Source of the DNA: Candidatus Zixiibacteriota bacterium
GTDB lineage: Bacteria > Zixibacteria > MSB-5A5 > JAABVY01
Assembly: GCA_011056555.1 (NCBI GenBank)
Contig: DSEQ01000008.1
Span: forward strand, 24,793 to 88,792
DNA length: 64,000 bases
Direction: 5' to 3'
Shown here: piece by piece, positions 56,589 to 64,000 of the stretch
Position numbering within the stretch: the first letter of the stretch is position 1
Layout of the letters: each line of letters opens with the position of its first letter
Notes under the pieces: generated by a model
The model's database searches: none
The model's input: only the letters and a program-made list of their open reading frames with translations
Told to the model about the DNA's origin: nothing
Translations under genes and position numbers: made by a program

Positions 56589-58304
56589 CTACCAATTTGA
56601 TAGCTTTCTATTTTCGAGTTCTTCCACTCGCTTGGATAATACTTCGATTTGTTGTTGCTGTTCTTTGATCGCCTCGATTAAAACTGCTGTCAATTTGCTG
56701 TAATCTACCGACATTTCACCATTATCATCGGAATGCACTAACTCAGGAACGATTTTTTCAACTTCTTCCGCAATGAGTCCTACTTGTTGGCTTTCCGGAA
56801 ATTTCATTTCGGGATAATCTGCCGCCCGCCAGCTGAAATTCACTCCGCGAAGATCCTTCACTTTCTGGAGAGCATCAGACATTTGGTTGATGTTTGTTTT
56901 GTATTTGAGACTTGAAAGTTCCGTAATCGCCCCTGTCGCTGTTATGTCACCGACTACATACAACTCGACACTGGGAGCTTCAGTACCGATACCAGCCCTG
57001 ACACCGGCGGCACCCGCTGCCATTGTAATAGTTGGAGTGTCACCGGCTGAAGCATCGCCCGTAAGGGTTAATTGACTGGCTGTGGGTGTAACAGAAAAAG
57101 TGCCGGTCGGGTAATCGGTTATATCTTTGTGCCCTAATTGCATCAAACCACCCGTCAGTACTACATTGGCGTCCTCAGTGTCATAGACAGCAAATCGACC
57201 GCCCTGTGAAGCTTCAGAAGTCAATTCAAAGGCAATATGTCCAGGCGGTTCTGGCTGAGGATTGAAACCGAAAATGCCCCAGTCAGCTGCTGGAGAACAG
57301 CCGATTGTTAAGGCTTCTCTTCCATCGATATTCTCAGGATCAAAGAATTTTACGCTACCTCCGAGATTTGTATGACTGTTTAATTCGAGCACTTTAAATT
57401 CCAAATCTTTATCTCCACCAAACAGCCTCACAAATCCTGTATCAGCTGTAGAACCACCCATCATAATTCTTGTTGCTGTTAAAGAATCCGCGGCATGAAG
57501 TTCTATAAACGCTCCTTCAGCAGAATTAGCACCAATTTGTACGATACCCTCATCGGATTCGGCGTCGGGATAGTACAAATCAATCATGTTTTCATTATTG
57601 GCCGTTAATTTAATTGCCGGTCTGTTATCATCCGGCGGTGGTGAGTTTATCGTCATGCTATGATGATCGGTTGTTGCAGCGATTTCAACAGCCGGATTGC
57701 ATGGTTCCGGGGGAACGCAGGGATCAGGTGGATGAACTACAAATTTGCTGGTATCTGAAACTGATACCATTTCAATAACCGGGTGAATATTTTCTGATAA
57801 ATCCTCGGATGCTGCAGGATATATAGAGAAACGTACTGGCGTACAGGGATCGGGAGGTACACATGGATCAGGTGGATGTATCTCCAATACACCCGGTAAG
57901 GTATTGATATCTCCTACGACGCGCCTGCTGACAGCTGAGCCCGGAGCGGCCGTCAAAAGAGTGCGCGGTGCAATCTCCGGATCGGCGCCCACAGCAATAC
58001 CAAGAAAATGGTCATCGCCGTTGAATACCGAATCAGGAAGAGCAGTCTGAGATCCAAGAACCACATTAAAGAGACCATTTACAACTTGTACAGTTGGATG
58101 TGACTCGGTCCATTTGGAAACACCTCTTGCATCATAGATTGTGAATGTCATAGGAGTTGTCCCGGTAACCGGGTTGCCGCCGTTATCTGTCAGATATCCC
58201 TGATAGTTAATTAATAATGTGTCCTGTGCCAAAGTAGCTGATACCGGGCACAAGCTGACTAGCACGGCGATCAACGTGAGAATAGATAATTTCCGCATAA
58301 TCAT
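56589..58304 (-). CDS. Secreted repeat protein with S74 intramolecular chaperone domain
   Basis: 571 residues from ATG 58304, which follows GGAGGT. Signal peptide (RKLSILTLIAVLVSLCPVSATLAQ). Beta-rich middle with two copies of a Cys/Pro motif: HPPDPCVPPDPCTP (57840-57878) and HPPDPCVPPEPCNP (57696-57734). The C-terminal ~110 residues are a peptidase-S74 chaperone domain (LSSLKYKTNINQM, SQQVGLIAEEVEKIVPELV, DYSKLTAVLIEAIKEQQQQI coiled coil), which trimerises phage tail fibres and then cuts itself off. Here it is on an exported host protein, probably a trimeric surface fibre. Confidence 0.85.
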   Translation of the reverse strand: MIMRKLSILTLIAVLVSLCPVSATLAQDTLLINYQGYLTDNGGNPVTGTTPMTFTIYDARGVSKWTESHPTVQVVNGLFNVVLGSQTALPDSVFNGDDHFLGIAVGADPEIAPRTLLTAAPGSAVSRRVVGDINTLPGVLEIHPPDPCVPPDPCTPVRFSIYPAASEDLSENIHPVIEMVSVSDTSKFVVHPPDPCVPPEPCNPAVEIAATTDHHSMTINSPPPDDNRPAIKLTANNENMIDLYYPDAESDEGIVQIGANSAEGAFIELHAADSLTATRIMMGGSTADTGFVRLFGGDKDLEFKVLELNSHTNLGGSVKFFDPENIDGREALTIGCSPAADWGIFGFNPQPEPPGHIAFELTSEASQGGRFAVYDTEDANVVLTGGLMQLGHKDITDYPTGTFSVTPTASQLTLTGDASAGDTPTITMAAGAAGVRAGIGTEAPSVELYVVGDITATGAITELSSLKYKTNINQMSDALQKVKDLRGVNFSWRAADYPEMKFPESQQVGLIAEEVEKIVPELVHSDDNGEMSVDYSKLTAVLIEAIKEQQQQIEVLSKRVEELENRKLSNW

Positions 58305-58495
58305 ATTGACCTCCGATCCTTGATATTTTTGTCTAATTAATTTCAATATCGACAAAAAGCATTAAATTGCAAGGTTTTTCACCCAATGATATGATGGGAA
58401 TGGCTGAGCCAAATAATTAAACAATTTAGAAAAGTTTGCTGAGAGCAAAGTCCGTTTCCAGTTGATGCTATAAGCTAAAGACATTAAGGGGATAA

Positions 58496-58603
58496 AAAGC
58501 GGCCCCGATATCACTCTCCCCAAACTTTTGTGGAATTTGTATTTTCGGTAAAAACCCGCTACTCCACGCCAAGTGGAAGTCGTTGGAAGATATTGTATTA
58601 ACA
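58496..58603 (+). repeat. Dispersed repeat, copy 7 (best preserved)
   Basis: AAAAGCGGCCCCGATATCAC, TCTCCCCAAACTTTTGTGGA, ending GTGGAAGTCGTTGGAAGATA. Upstream TTAAGGGGATA (58485-58495) and the block near 58438-58460 are shared with copy 8. Lies in the 384-bp gap before the FISUMP lipoprotein; no gene there. Confidence 0.78.
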
Positions 58604-58688
58604 ACAAATGGGAGCAGGATTATAGAATCTGCCTCATTTGTATTGTATTCTGTAGTCCAGAGCCTCACCACAAATTCCAAATAGTCAA

Positions 58689-59732
58689 CTAATCCCGGAC
58701 ACAACGAACAGAGAAACCGCTCCGCTCACTGCTTTCTTGACGTCGAATATCCGAACGGTTGTAATCCAGGCATCGGCTCCACGCGTAGTCACTACTGCCC
58801 TCCGTAGAGGACCAAAAGTAGGTAGCGACCCCATAAGCCGCGAGGAAGCCACCATTGTCGCCGCGGTACCCCGCCCCCAACGCGGTGAAGCCACTTTCGT
58901 TGGTCGCACCCGAATTAGGAGTCATCCAATGCGTTGTGCCCACTTCCTTTAGCTTGCCGCCTTCATCGGTACCACGCCAGTAAAGATTGTCAGCCCCTGC
59001 CTGACTCATACCAAGATACATCTCCAACTGTTTCAACTCTTCATCACTCGGCACATGCCAACCTTCCGGCGCTATGTTGCGGCAGTCGTCCACTGCATAC
59101 CAGTTATACAACCTGCCATAAGTGGCAACATTCAAAGGATCATTAATGAAGTCGCAGCAGGCGCCGTTGGAAAGCCCTGCCCATGTGGTACCGTCCGTCA
59201 CATTCGGGATTGGATCACCATTACGATAATGAGTCACTTTCAGATTTTCCGCCATCCAAGTCTGAGTACCAATGGTCACCGTCTGATAGACGTTACCATC
59301 TATGTCGGTAACAGTACCTGAAGAGGCAGTGGTAGTAAACGATTGAGCACTTCCGTATGCTGTACCCACCATATTCGTTGCATAGGCCCGGACATAATAA
59401 GGAGTGCCGGCAGTCAAACCCGTTATTGAGCTGGTAAAACTCCCCGTACCCGATCCATCGGTGGTCGTGCTGTCGGCAATCGTAGGCGTTGGATTCGTAC
59501 TCCAGCAAACACCCCGAGCCGTTACTGCAGCCCCTCCATCTGAAGTGACCGTACCACCGCTCTGAGCTGTTGTCTGTGTGATGGCGCTGACGGTGACTGT
59601 CGTCAAAACCGGTACCGACGGATTATCAGGATTGGTGCCAGCGTCGTCGTCGCCACCACAGCCACCTAAGAATAGAACTGTAAAGGCAATAATCACTGAC
59701 AAAATGAACTTAAATGACTTTCTATCACACAT
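58689..59732 (-). CDS. FISUMP-domain lipoprotein
   Basis: 347 residues from ATG 59732 with AAGGAAG before it. Lipoprotein signal ending LFLGGCGG. A fibronectin-III-like domain (about 40-130, TARGVCWSTNPTPT, YYVRAYATNMVG) is followed by the Fibrobacter succinogenes major paralogous domain: GNVYQTVTIGTQTWMAENLK, GRLYNWYAV, GWHVPSDEELKQLE, FTALGAGYRG, YFWSSTE and FSVRCVRD. These occur in surface proteins of Fibrobacteres, Bacteroidetes and related phyla. Cellular role unknown. Confidence 0.9.
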   Translation of the reverse strand: MCDRKSFKFILSVIIAFTVLFLGGCGGDDDAGTNPDNPSVPVLTTVTVSAITQTTAQSGGTVTSDGGAAVTARGVCWSTNPTPTIADSTTTDGSGTGSFTSSITGLTAGTPYYVRAYATNMVGTAYGSAQSFTTTASSGTVTDIDGNVYQTVTIGTQTWMAENLKVTHYRNGDPIPNVTDGTTWAGLSNGACCDFINDPLNVATYGRLYNWYAVDDCRNIAPEGWHVPSDEELKQLEMYLGMSQAGADNLYWRGTDEGGKLKEVGTTHWMTPNSGATNESGFTALGAGYRGDNGGFLAAYGVATYFWSSTEGSSDYAWSRCLDYNRSDIRRQESSERSGFSVRCVRD

Positions 59733-60430
59733 CACAATCTTCCTTAAATTTGGAATTATCGATTTTTGATAAAATAAGAAATTTACCCCCCTTGGCAAGT
59801 GATCATTTTCATAAACAGTGGCGTTCGCGACTCGATGAAAAGAAAACCTGCCAGCTAATAGAAACCTGAATTGTCAATGATTCTGAATAAAGTTCTCAGT
59901 GAAAAGTACTGGGAGAGTGAAGTTGGCTATTTCCTTAAGCCTATAACTAATTCTTAGTTAAGGGGATAGAAAAAGCGGGGTCTACAAGACGAGTTCATCA
60001 ACTGGATTATTGAAAATGCTGCTTAGGGGAGAGATCCACCCCCCTGAACCTGTTGGGGGCTCCTCGAAGAGAATATATATCATGCCCGGATTATCTGCCT
60101 TTAGTCTACGGTGATCTGGGTAGCGTGCGGGTAATTAGAAAAGAAAAGGGAATTAACTCGAATTGTCTGAAAGATTTGGCCCTCATACCTTTATAAGCGA
60201 TTGCTTGGTTGAGACAAAAGCGGGTCCTGGTATTGAAACGGAGACCACAGGAGTTGGACACTAACGCAATACCTTTTATGACTGGTGTCGGCGGGTGGCT
60301 CACAGGTGGGCTGACATGCCATGCCGGCTGCGGCAGTTCTGGGATGCGCTTCCGGGTTGAAACGGTTATTTTTTACTTGACGAGGCATTGTCCATATTTT
60401 ATTATTTTGCGACGTATTTAGGAATTTGCC
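59733..60430. other. Gene-free region with a truncated repeat copy
   Basis: About 700 bp without a supported gene. Contains the half repeat at 59901-59980 and a hairpin of C and G runs (about 60038-60060). Confidence 0.55.
59901..59980 (+). repeat. Dispersed repeat, copy 8 (5' extension only)
   Basis: GAAAAGTACTGGGAGAGTGA, AGTTGGCTATTTCC, then TTAAGGGGATAGAAAAAGCGGGG. It matches the region upstream of copies 5-7, but after the GCGG the sequence is unrelated, so the 3' block is missing. Confidence 0.6.
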
Positions 60431-61135
60431 ATGCCGAAAACATTGAAGTCAAAAATCCGAGTGCTTTTGATAGAAGATAATCGTCTTCTGCGTGAGGGTA
60501 TTACCAAAATGTTGCGTGAGGAGCCAGACATCAAAGTGATTGCGTCTGCAGGCAATGGCGACGCCATTGAAAAGGCCAGGAAACTGGCACCAGATGTTGT
60601 ACTGCTCGACATTGGTCTCAGAAATCAAAACAGTTTGAAAATAGTAGAGTCAATAAGAAAACAATGTTCCGAAACGCATGTGGTAGTCATGGACTTGGTC
60701 CCCGCGCATGAAGAAATTGCTGAATTTGTCAAAGCGGGAGTTGCAGGTTTTATACTCAAAGACGCGACTCTTCACGATTTTTTGCACACTATCAGATCAG
60801 TGGCAAAGGGCACAAAAATACTCCCCCCGCCGATGACCGATTCACTTTTCACTCAGATCGTGGAGCTGGCGCTTCAAAGCGGTAAAACGAAAAAATTGAT
60901 GTCTGCTGTAAAAATGACCAAGCGAGAGCGGGATGTGATTGGTCATATAGCCACTGGAAAGAGCAACAAAGAAATTGCCGGAGAACTCAATATTTCTGTC
61001 AGTACAGTCAAGAGCCATGTGCACAACGTATTGGACAAGCTGGCTCTCCACAGCCGTCTGGAGTTATCGATCTTCGCCCATGCACATGGACTGAACAAAA
61101 AAAATCACCTGCAATCTCCCGAAGACAGCGTTTAG
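60431..61135 (+). CDS. NarL/LuxR-type response regulator A
   Basis: 234 residues. Receiver domain: LIEDNRLLREG, phospho-acceptor in VVLLDIGLR (about 58), Lys in FILKDATLHDF. Helix-turn-helix of the LuxR type at 155-220 (KREDVIGHIATGKSNKEIAG-like region, STVKSHVHNVLDKL). AGGA precedes the ATG. It is followed by a close homologue, and both are probably DNA-binding transcription factors. No sensor kinase gene is adjacent. Confidence 0.88.
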   Translation: MPKTLKSKIRVLLIEDNRLLREGITKMLREEPDIKVIASAGNGDAIEKARKLAPDVVLLDIGLRNQNSLKIVESIRKQCSETHVVVMDLVPAHEEIAEFVKAGVAGFILKDATLHDFLHTIRSVAKGTKILPPPMTDSLFTQIVELALQSGKTKKLMSAVKMTKRERDVIGHIATGKSNKEIAGELNISVSTVKSHVHNVLDKLALHSRLELSIFAHAHGLNKKNHLQSPEDSV

Positions 61136-61300
61136 TCATCCACCAAAAGAACTAACTCCTTTTTCATCCTTTCGAGCGATTGATTCTCCGTAAAACTGGC
61201 CGTATACTTATTAAGGAACAAATAATGCCCAGGTCTTTTCATGCGAAATCCATTGACCCTGGAAAGACAGCTAATCAATTTAGGAAGGAAAGGTTTAGTT

Positions 61301-61984
61301 ATGGAAAAGATAAATGTCCTGCTAATTGAAGACAATCGCCTTCTGCGCGATGGAACAACCACAATGTTAAATGAGCAAGAGGATATTGCGGCGGTATCGT
61401 CTTCCGGCAATAGAAGCGCCCTCGAGACGGCCAAAAAGATGATGCCGGACGTGGTGCTGCTCGACATCGGGCTCAGGAGTCTTAGCAGTCTGAAGATGCT
61501 CGAATCAATGAAGAAGCAATGCCCTCGATCGGAAGTAGTCGTAATGGACTTGATCCCGGCACATTCAGATGTAGTTGATTATGCCAAAGCCGGAGTTTCA
61601 GGTTTCATTTCTAAAGACGCGGCTCTTGGCGATATTCTGCATACGATCAGATCCGTTGTTAAGGGAGAGAAGGTTCTGCCTGCGACAATAGCCGATTCGC
61701 TTTTTTCCCGAGTCATAGAGCGTGCAATTAGGGGAGGAACAGTGGATCGGGTGATTGCGGCCGTTAAATTGACCAAGCGGGAGAAAGATGTAATTGGTCT
61801 TTTGGCGGAAGGAAAAAGCGTTGCGGAGATTTCTATTAAACTCAAGGTTGGCGTCTCTACCGTCAAGAGCCACATTCACAATATATTGGATAAGCTGGCT
61901 CTTCACACGCGCTTAGAATTCGCCAGTTTTGTCCATCGCAAGGGTGTGGTCAGGAAGTCCGGCATTAAAAACCCCAAGGAATAG
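61301..61984 (+). CDS. NarL/LuxR-type response regulator B
   Basis: 227 residues from ATG 61301 (AAGGAAAGG upstream); an ATG at 61241 lacks a ribosome site. Same plan as its neighbour: LLIEDNRLLRDG, VVLLDIGLRS, FISKDAALGD, C-terminal STVKSHIHNILDKLALH. Many identical stretches and a conserved sequence after each stop show a tandem duplication. Confidence 0.88.
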   Translation: MEKINVLLIEDNRLLRDGTTTMLNEQEDIAAVSSSGNRSALETAKKMMPDVVLLDIGLRSLSSLKMLESMKKQCPRSEVVVMDLIPAHSDVVDYAKAGVSGFISKDAALGDILHTIRSVVKGEKVLPATIADSLFSRVIERAIRGGTVDRVIAAVKLTKREKDVIGLLAEGKSVAEISIKLKVGVSTVKSHIHNILDKLALHTRLEFASFVHRKGVVRKSGIKNPKE

Positions 61985-62231
61985 CGGCAGCATCTCAATC
62001 CAAAGGGCTAATTCCTTTTTCATTCTTTCGGCCGATTGACACAAATCCGTAATATGTTATCTTTGGTACATCAAGGATAAACCTTGGAAGACAAAGAGGA
62101 TAGATGAAAATCTTCTGTATCTATGAAAACAAGAGTATTGCGAATCGTGGTGATCTTTAGAATTCATCCTCATCTGTCAGAACCACAGAGATCATAACTG
62201 GAATATCGCAAAAGAGCAGGAGTTGTTAATT

Positions 62232-62954
62232 ATGGGCAAAGGGGTATCAAATAAAATGGAGATCACTAGCTATATTTTAAATAGCCTTGAGGTTCTTTTA
62301 CGATTTTCCCTGGGCCTTACCAAAAACGGGCCGGGCGCTGTGAAACTGATGCGTGAGGGGATTAGAGAGGCTTGTCAATCTTGGGATGAGTTGAAGCCCC
62401 AAGAAAGCCGCTTAATCTGGCTAAAAAAAATCCTGGCCAGACTGTTCTTAAACGACTGTTCCGGGGTGCCTCCATTTCTCTCCCTCGCTGGCTATGATCA
62501 TAACATTGAGAAAAGTTCCATTGGGAAGCAACCATCTTCTGAAGCGATGCCACCAACAAATGCTTGGCTGACACGCTTTGCCAGCATCGAATCTGACGAC
62601 AATATCGCTTGTTTCAAAGCTATTTCCGACCTTCCCAAGGTGTGCCGACCTGCAATGATTTTGTGGTATCTCGAGGGGCGCTCAAAAAATAAGGTTACCG
62701 ACCAGATTGGTATTCAATCACAGCCTGACGGATCAATTTCTAATCGAGCCCGCGAATATATAAGAGACGAACTTTTCACATATATGCTGAGTAATGACGA
62801 ACCGGAACCTTTTATTGAAAGCGAGGCTTTGTCGGTACGAGATGGAATCATGCATGCTATTGCGCCGGACGCCTCTGCCGCGCGGCTTTCGGAACTACGA
62901 AAATCTTTCGCGCTGCATAGATTGTCCAAGCCCGCTGTTGCTGGGAGGCAATGA
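62232..62954 (+). CDS. Degenerate sigma-70-family (ECF-like) protein
   Basis: 240 residues, AGGAG nine bases before ATG 62232. Residues ~20-80 follow the sigma-2 pattern (LRFSLGLTKNGPGAVKLMRE, SWDELKPQESRLIWLKKILA) and ~130-190 the sigma-4 pattern (AISDLPKVCRPAMILWYLEG), but the region-4 helix-turn-helix is poor (QIGIQSQPDGSISNRAREYI). It is 7 bp before a regular ECF sigma gene, with which it aligns. It may be a modified partner or anti-sigma-like antagonist; a function is not proven. Confidence 0.6.
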   Translation: MGKGVSNKMEITSYILNSLEVLLRFSLGLTKNGPGAVKLMREGIREACQSWDELKPQESRLIWLKKILARLFLNDCSGVPPFLSLAGYDHNIEKSSIGKQPSSEAMPPTNAWLTRFASIESDDNIACFKAISDLPKVCRPAMILWYLEGRSKNKVTDQIGIQSQPDGSISNRAREYIRDELFTYMLSNDEPEPFIESEALSVRDGIMHAIAPDASAARLSELRKSFALHRLSKPAVAGRQ

Positions 62955-62961
62955 AACTATC

Positions 62962-63582
62962 ATGAAGCAGAATAATTTAAAAAGAAATGAATTTGAAGCG
63001 CAGGCCATGCCCCACATCGAGGAGCTGTATTCCACGGCTATGTATCTGGTGGAGAACGAAGCCGATGCGCAAGACTTGGTCCAGGGATCTTTTGTCAAAG
63101 CGTACGAATCCTGGGATGAATGTCAGTTCAGCCCAGACTGTCGCGTTTGGCTTTTCAAGATCATGGCAAATATTATTATCAACAAGTGCCCGCAATCCCC
63201 CGGCCCGTCAGCCGCGGTAGATAGCCCTGAGGAGATTGACGGATATTGTGTCCATTCCCGATGGGCGAATCAACAGCCGATTGACGATTCCGGTCAAGTC
63301 CCTTTTTCAGAAATATCGGTAGACCATATCAAGAAAGCCATTGTAACTCTGACCGATGATTCAAGACTGATAGTAGTCCTCTCTCTTCTGAGGGGCTTCT
63401 CTTACCGGGAAATAGCCGATATTATGGGTATTAATCTGGAGACTGTCAGATCCAGGCTTCATCAGGGTCGCAAATTCATGAAGAGAGAGCTTTTCTCTCT
63501 GGTCAAGTGCGAATGCATAAATGATATGCCTGATACCAGAGAAAGGAGCAAAACACTGGGTGAGAATCAGCATTTAGGTTAA
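62962..63582 (+). CDS. ECF-type RNA polymerase sigma factor
   Basis: 206 residues from ATG 62962; the longer frame overlaps the preceding gene. Sigma-2: ELYSTAMYLVENEADAQDLV, SFVKAYESWDECQ, CRVWLFKIMANIIINK. Sigma-4: ALTDDSRLIVVLSLLRGFSY-like helix, YREIADIMGINLETVRSRLHQGRKFM helix-turn-helix (residues ~150-180). No anti-sigma gene is seen downstream within the window; a lipoprotein gene follows 32 bp later. Confidence 0.88.
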   Translation: MKQNNLKRNEFEAQAMPHIEELYSTAMYLVENEADAQDLVQGSFVKAYESWDECQFSPDCRVWLFKIMANIIINKCPQSPGPSAAVDSPEEIDGYCVHSRWANQQPIDDSGQVPFSEISVDHIKKAIVTLTDDSRLIVVLSLLRGFSYREIADIMGINLETVRSRLHQGRKFMKRELFSLVKCECINDMPDTRERSKTLGENQHLG

Positions 63583-63614
63583 CAACGTAAAATCGAATTT
63601 CACAAGGAGACAAC

Positions 63615-64000
63615 ATGTACAAGATAATTAGTCTGTTCCTAACGGTTTCACTGTCGCTCTTTATCGCGTCTTGCGGCGCGGACAGCAAAGCTGAAAAAGT
63701 AGAGAAAGCGACCGTCTACGTCACCATGCCGGAGAATACGGCAATCACGGTCGTTCTCGTCGATTCAATTGACACGGATATTCAGCTATCAGGCGACGAA
63801 TTTCGCGCCAGGCTTTCCCAGCCCATTGTTGTGGATGGATACACTCTGTTTGCGGATGGAGCTGAAGTGAAGGGGATCCTTGACAAGGTCGTCCAATCTG
63901 GTCACCTTAAGACCCCCGCCGAATTGAACTTCAGCCTCACTGCTATGCAGGACGGAAGTGGGCGCTGGGTCAATGTGGGTACCAATATGATCCTGGAGAA
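63615..64000 (+). CDS. Lipoprotein (3' partial)
   Basis: 128 residues visible; it continues beyond the window. ATG at 63615 with AAGGAGA. Lipoprotein signal MYKIISLFLTVSLSLFIASC, then VTMPENTAITVVLVDSIDTD, GDEFRARLSQPIVVDGYTLF and DGAEVKGILDKVVQSGHLKT. This pattern (fixed small-molecule-like value, 'pre-set' and 'cost' strands) occurs in common periplasmic proteins of unknown function. It probably belongs to the sigma-factor operon. Confidence 0.7.
   Translation, partial: MYKIISLFLTVSLSLFIASCGADSKAEKVEKATVYVTMPENTAITVVLVDSIDTDIQLSGDEFRARLSQPIVVDGYTLFADGAEVKGILDKVVQSGHLKTPAELNFSLTAMQDGSGRWVNVGTNMILE

Overview
The window looks like chromosomal DNA of an uncultured Gram-negative bacterium of the FCB/Zixibacteria-like grade. 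This is inferred from a type-A (T9SS-like) C-terminal sorting domain on the first gene, many lipoproteins and outer-membrane proteins, a FISUMP-domain lipoprotein, DUF11 surface proteins, and a strictly anaerobe-style heterodisulfide-reductase (Hdr) locus. No rRNA, tRNA, CRISPR array or intact transposase was seen. No species can be assigned from the sequence alone.

Layout. 1-6 kb: secreted and lipoprotein genes, including a B12-type radical SAM enzyme and a lipoprotein with the core of the cholesterol-dependent cytolysin (CDC) family. 6-13 kb: one long minus-strand signalling run (cytidylate-kinase-like/receiver fusion, Cache histidine kinase, receiver, degenerate kinase, receiver) leading into a SulP anion permease with an unusual coiled-coil insertion. 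13.5-17.2 kb: a Ser/Thr kinase fused to a TPR-like region and a thioredoxin fold, then a saccharopine-dehydrogenase-like enzyme. 17.5-27.8 kb: a five-gene minus-strand surface operon of DUF11 proteins (one frameshifted) ending in an 1855-residue DUF11/OmpA/beta-barrel protein.

28.5-43.7 kb: a metal-exporter-like permease, a TrmO-like methyltransferase and a DUF2173 gene run leftwards. A PAS sigma-54 activator runs rightwards, followed by an Hdr operon: small CxxxC/CxxC protein, Old-Yellow-Enzyme-type oxidoreductase, Mrp ATPase, TusA, MvhD, HdrA-GltD fusion, HdrA, winged helix, HdrC, HdrB and DsrE. I find two divergent sigma-54 promoters, one before DUF2173 and one before the Hdr operon. Each has an ATGCA-N4-TGCAT inverted repeat about 112 bp upstream, so the activator probably controls both arms. 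Together these genes look like a flavin-based electron-transfer system linked to sulfur carriers.

43.7-50.6 kb: a decayed ABC ATPase, a MacA/MacB-type exporter with two permeases, a DUF2254 membrane protein and a small coiled-coil protein. 50.7-60.4 kb: an accessory-looking stretch with PerR and KatG, a medium-chain oxidoreductase, a secreted lipocalin-like protein, a small membrane protein, an S74-chaperone surface protein and a FISUMP lipoprotein. 60.4-64 kb: duplicated NarL-type regulators, two sigma-factor-like genes and the start of a lipoprotein.

A dispersed repeat of about 105 bp (about 180 bp with its 5' extension) occurs at least seven times from 28 to 59 kb, always in the same orientation. 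Its copies lie at the borders between unrelated gene modules. I know of no described family that matches it, and it is the main candidate for an undescribed element here.
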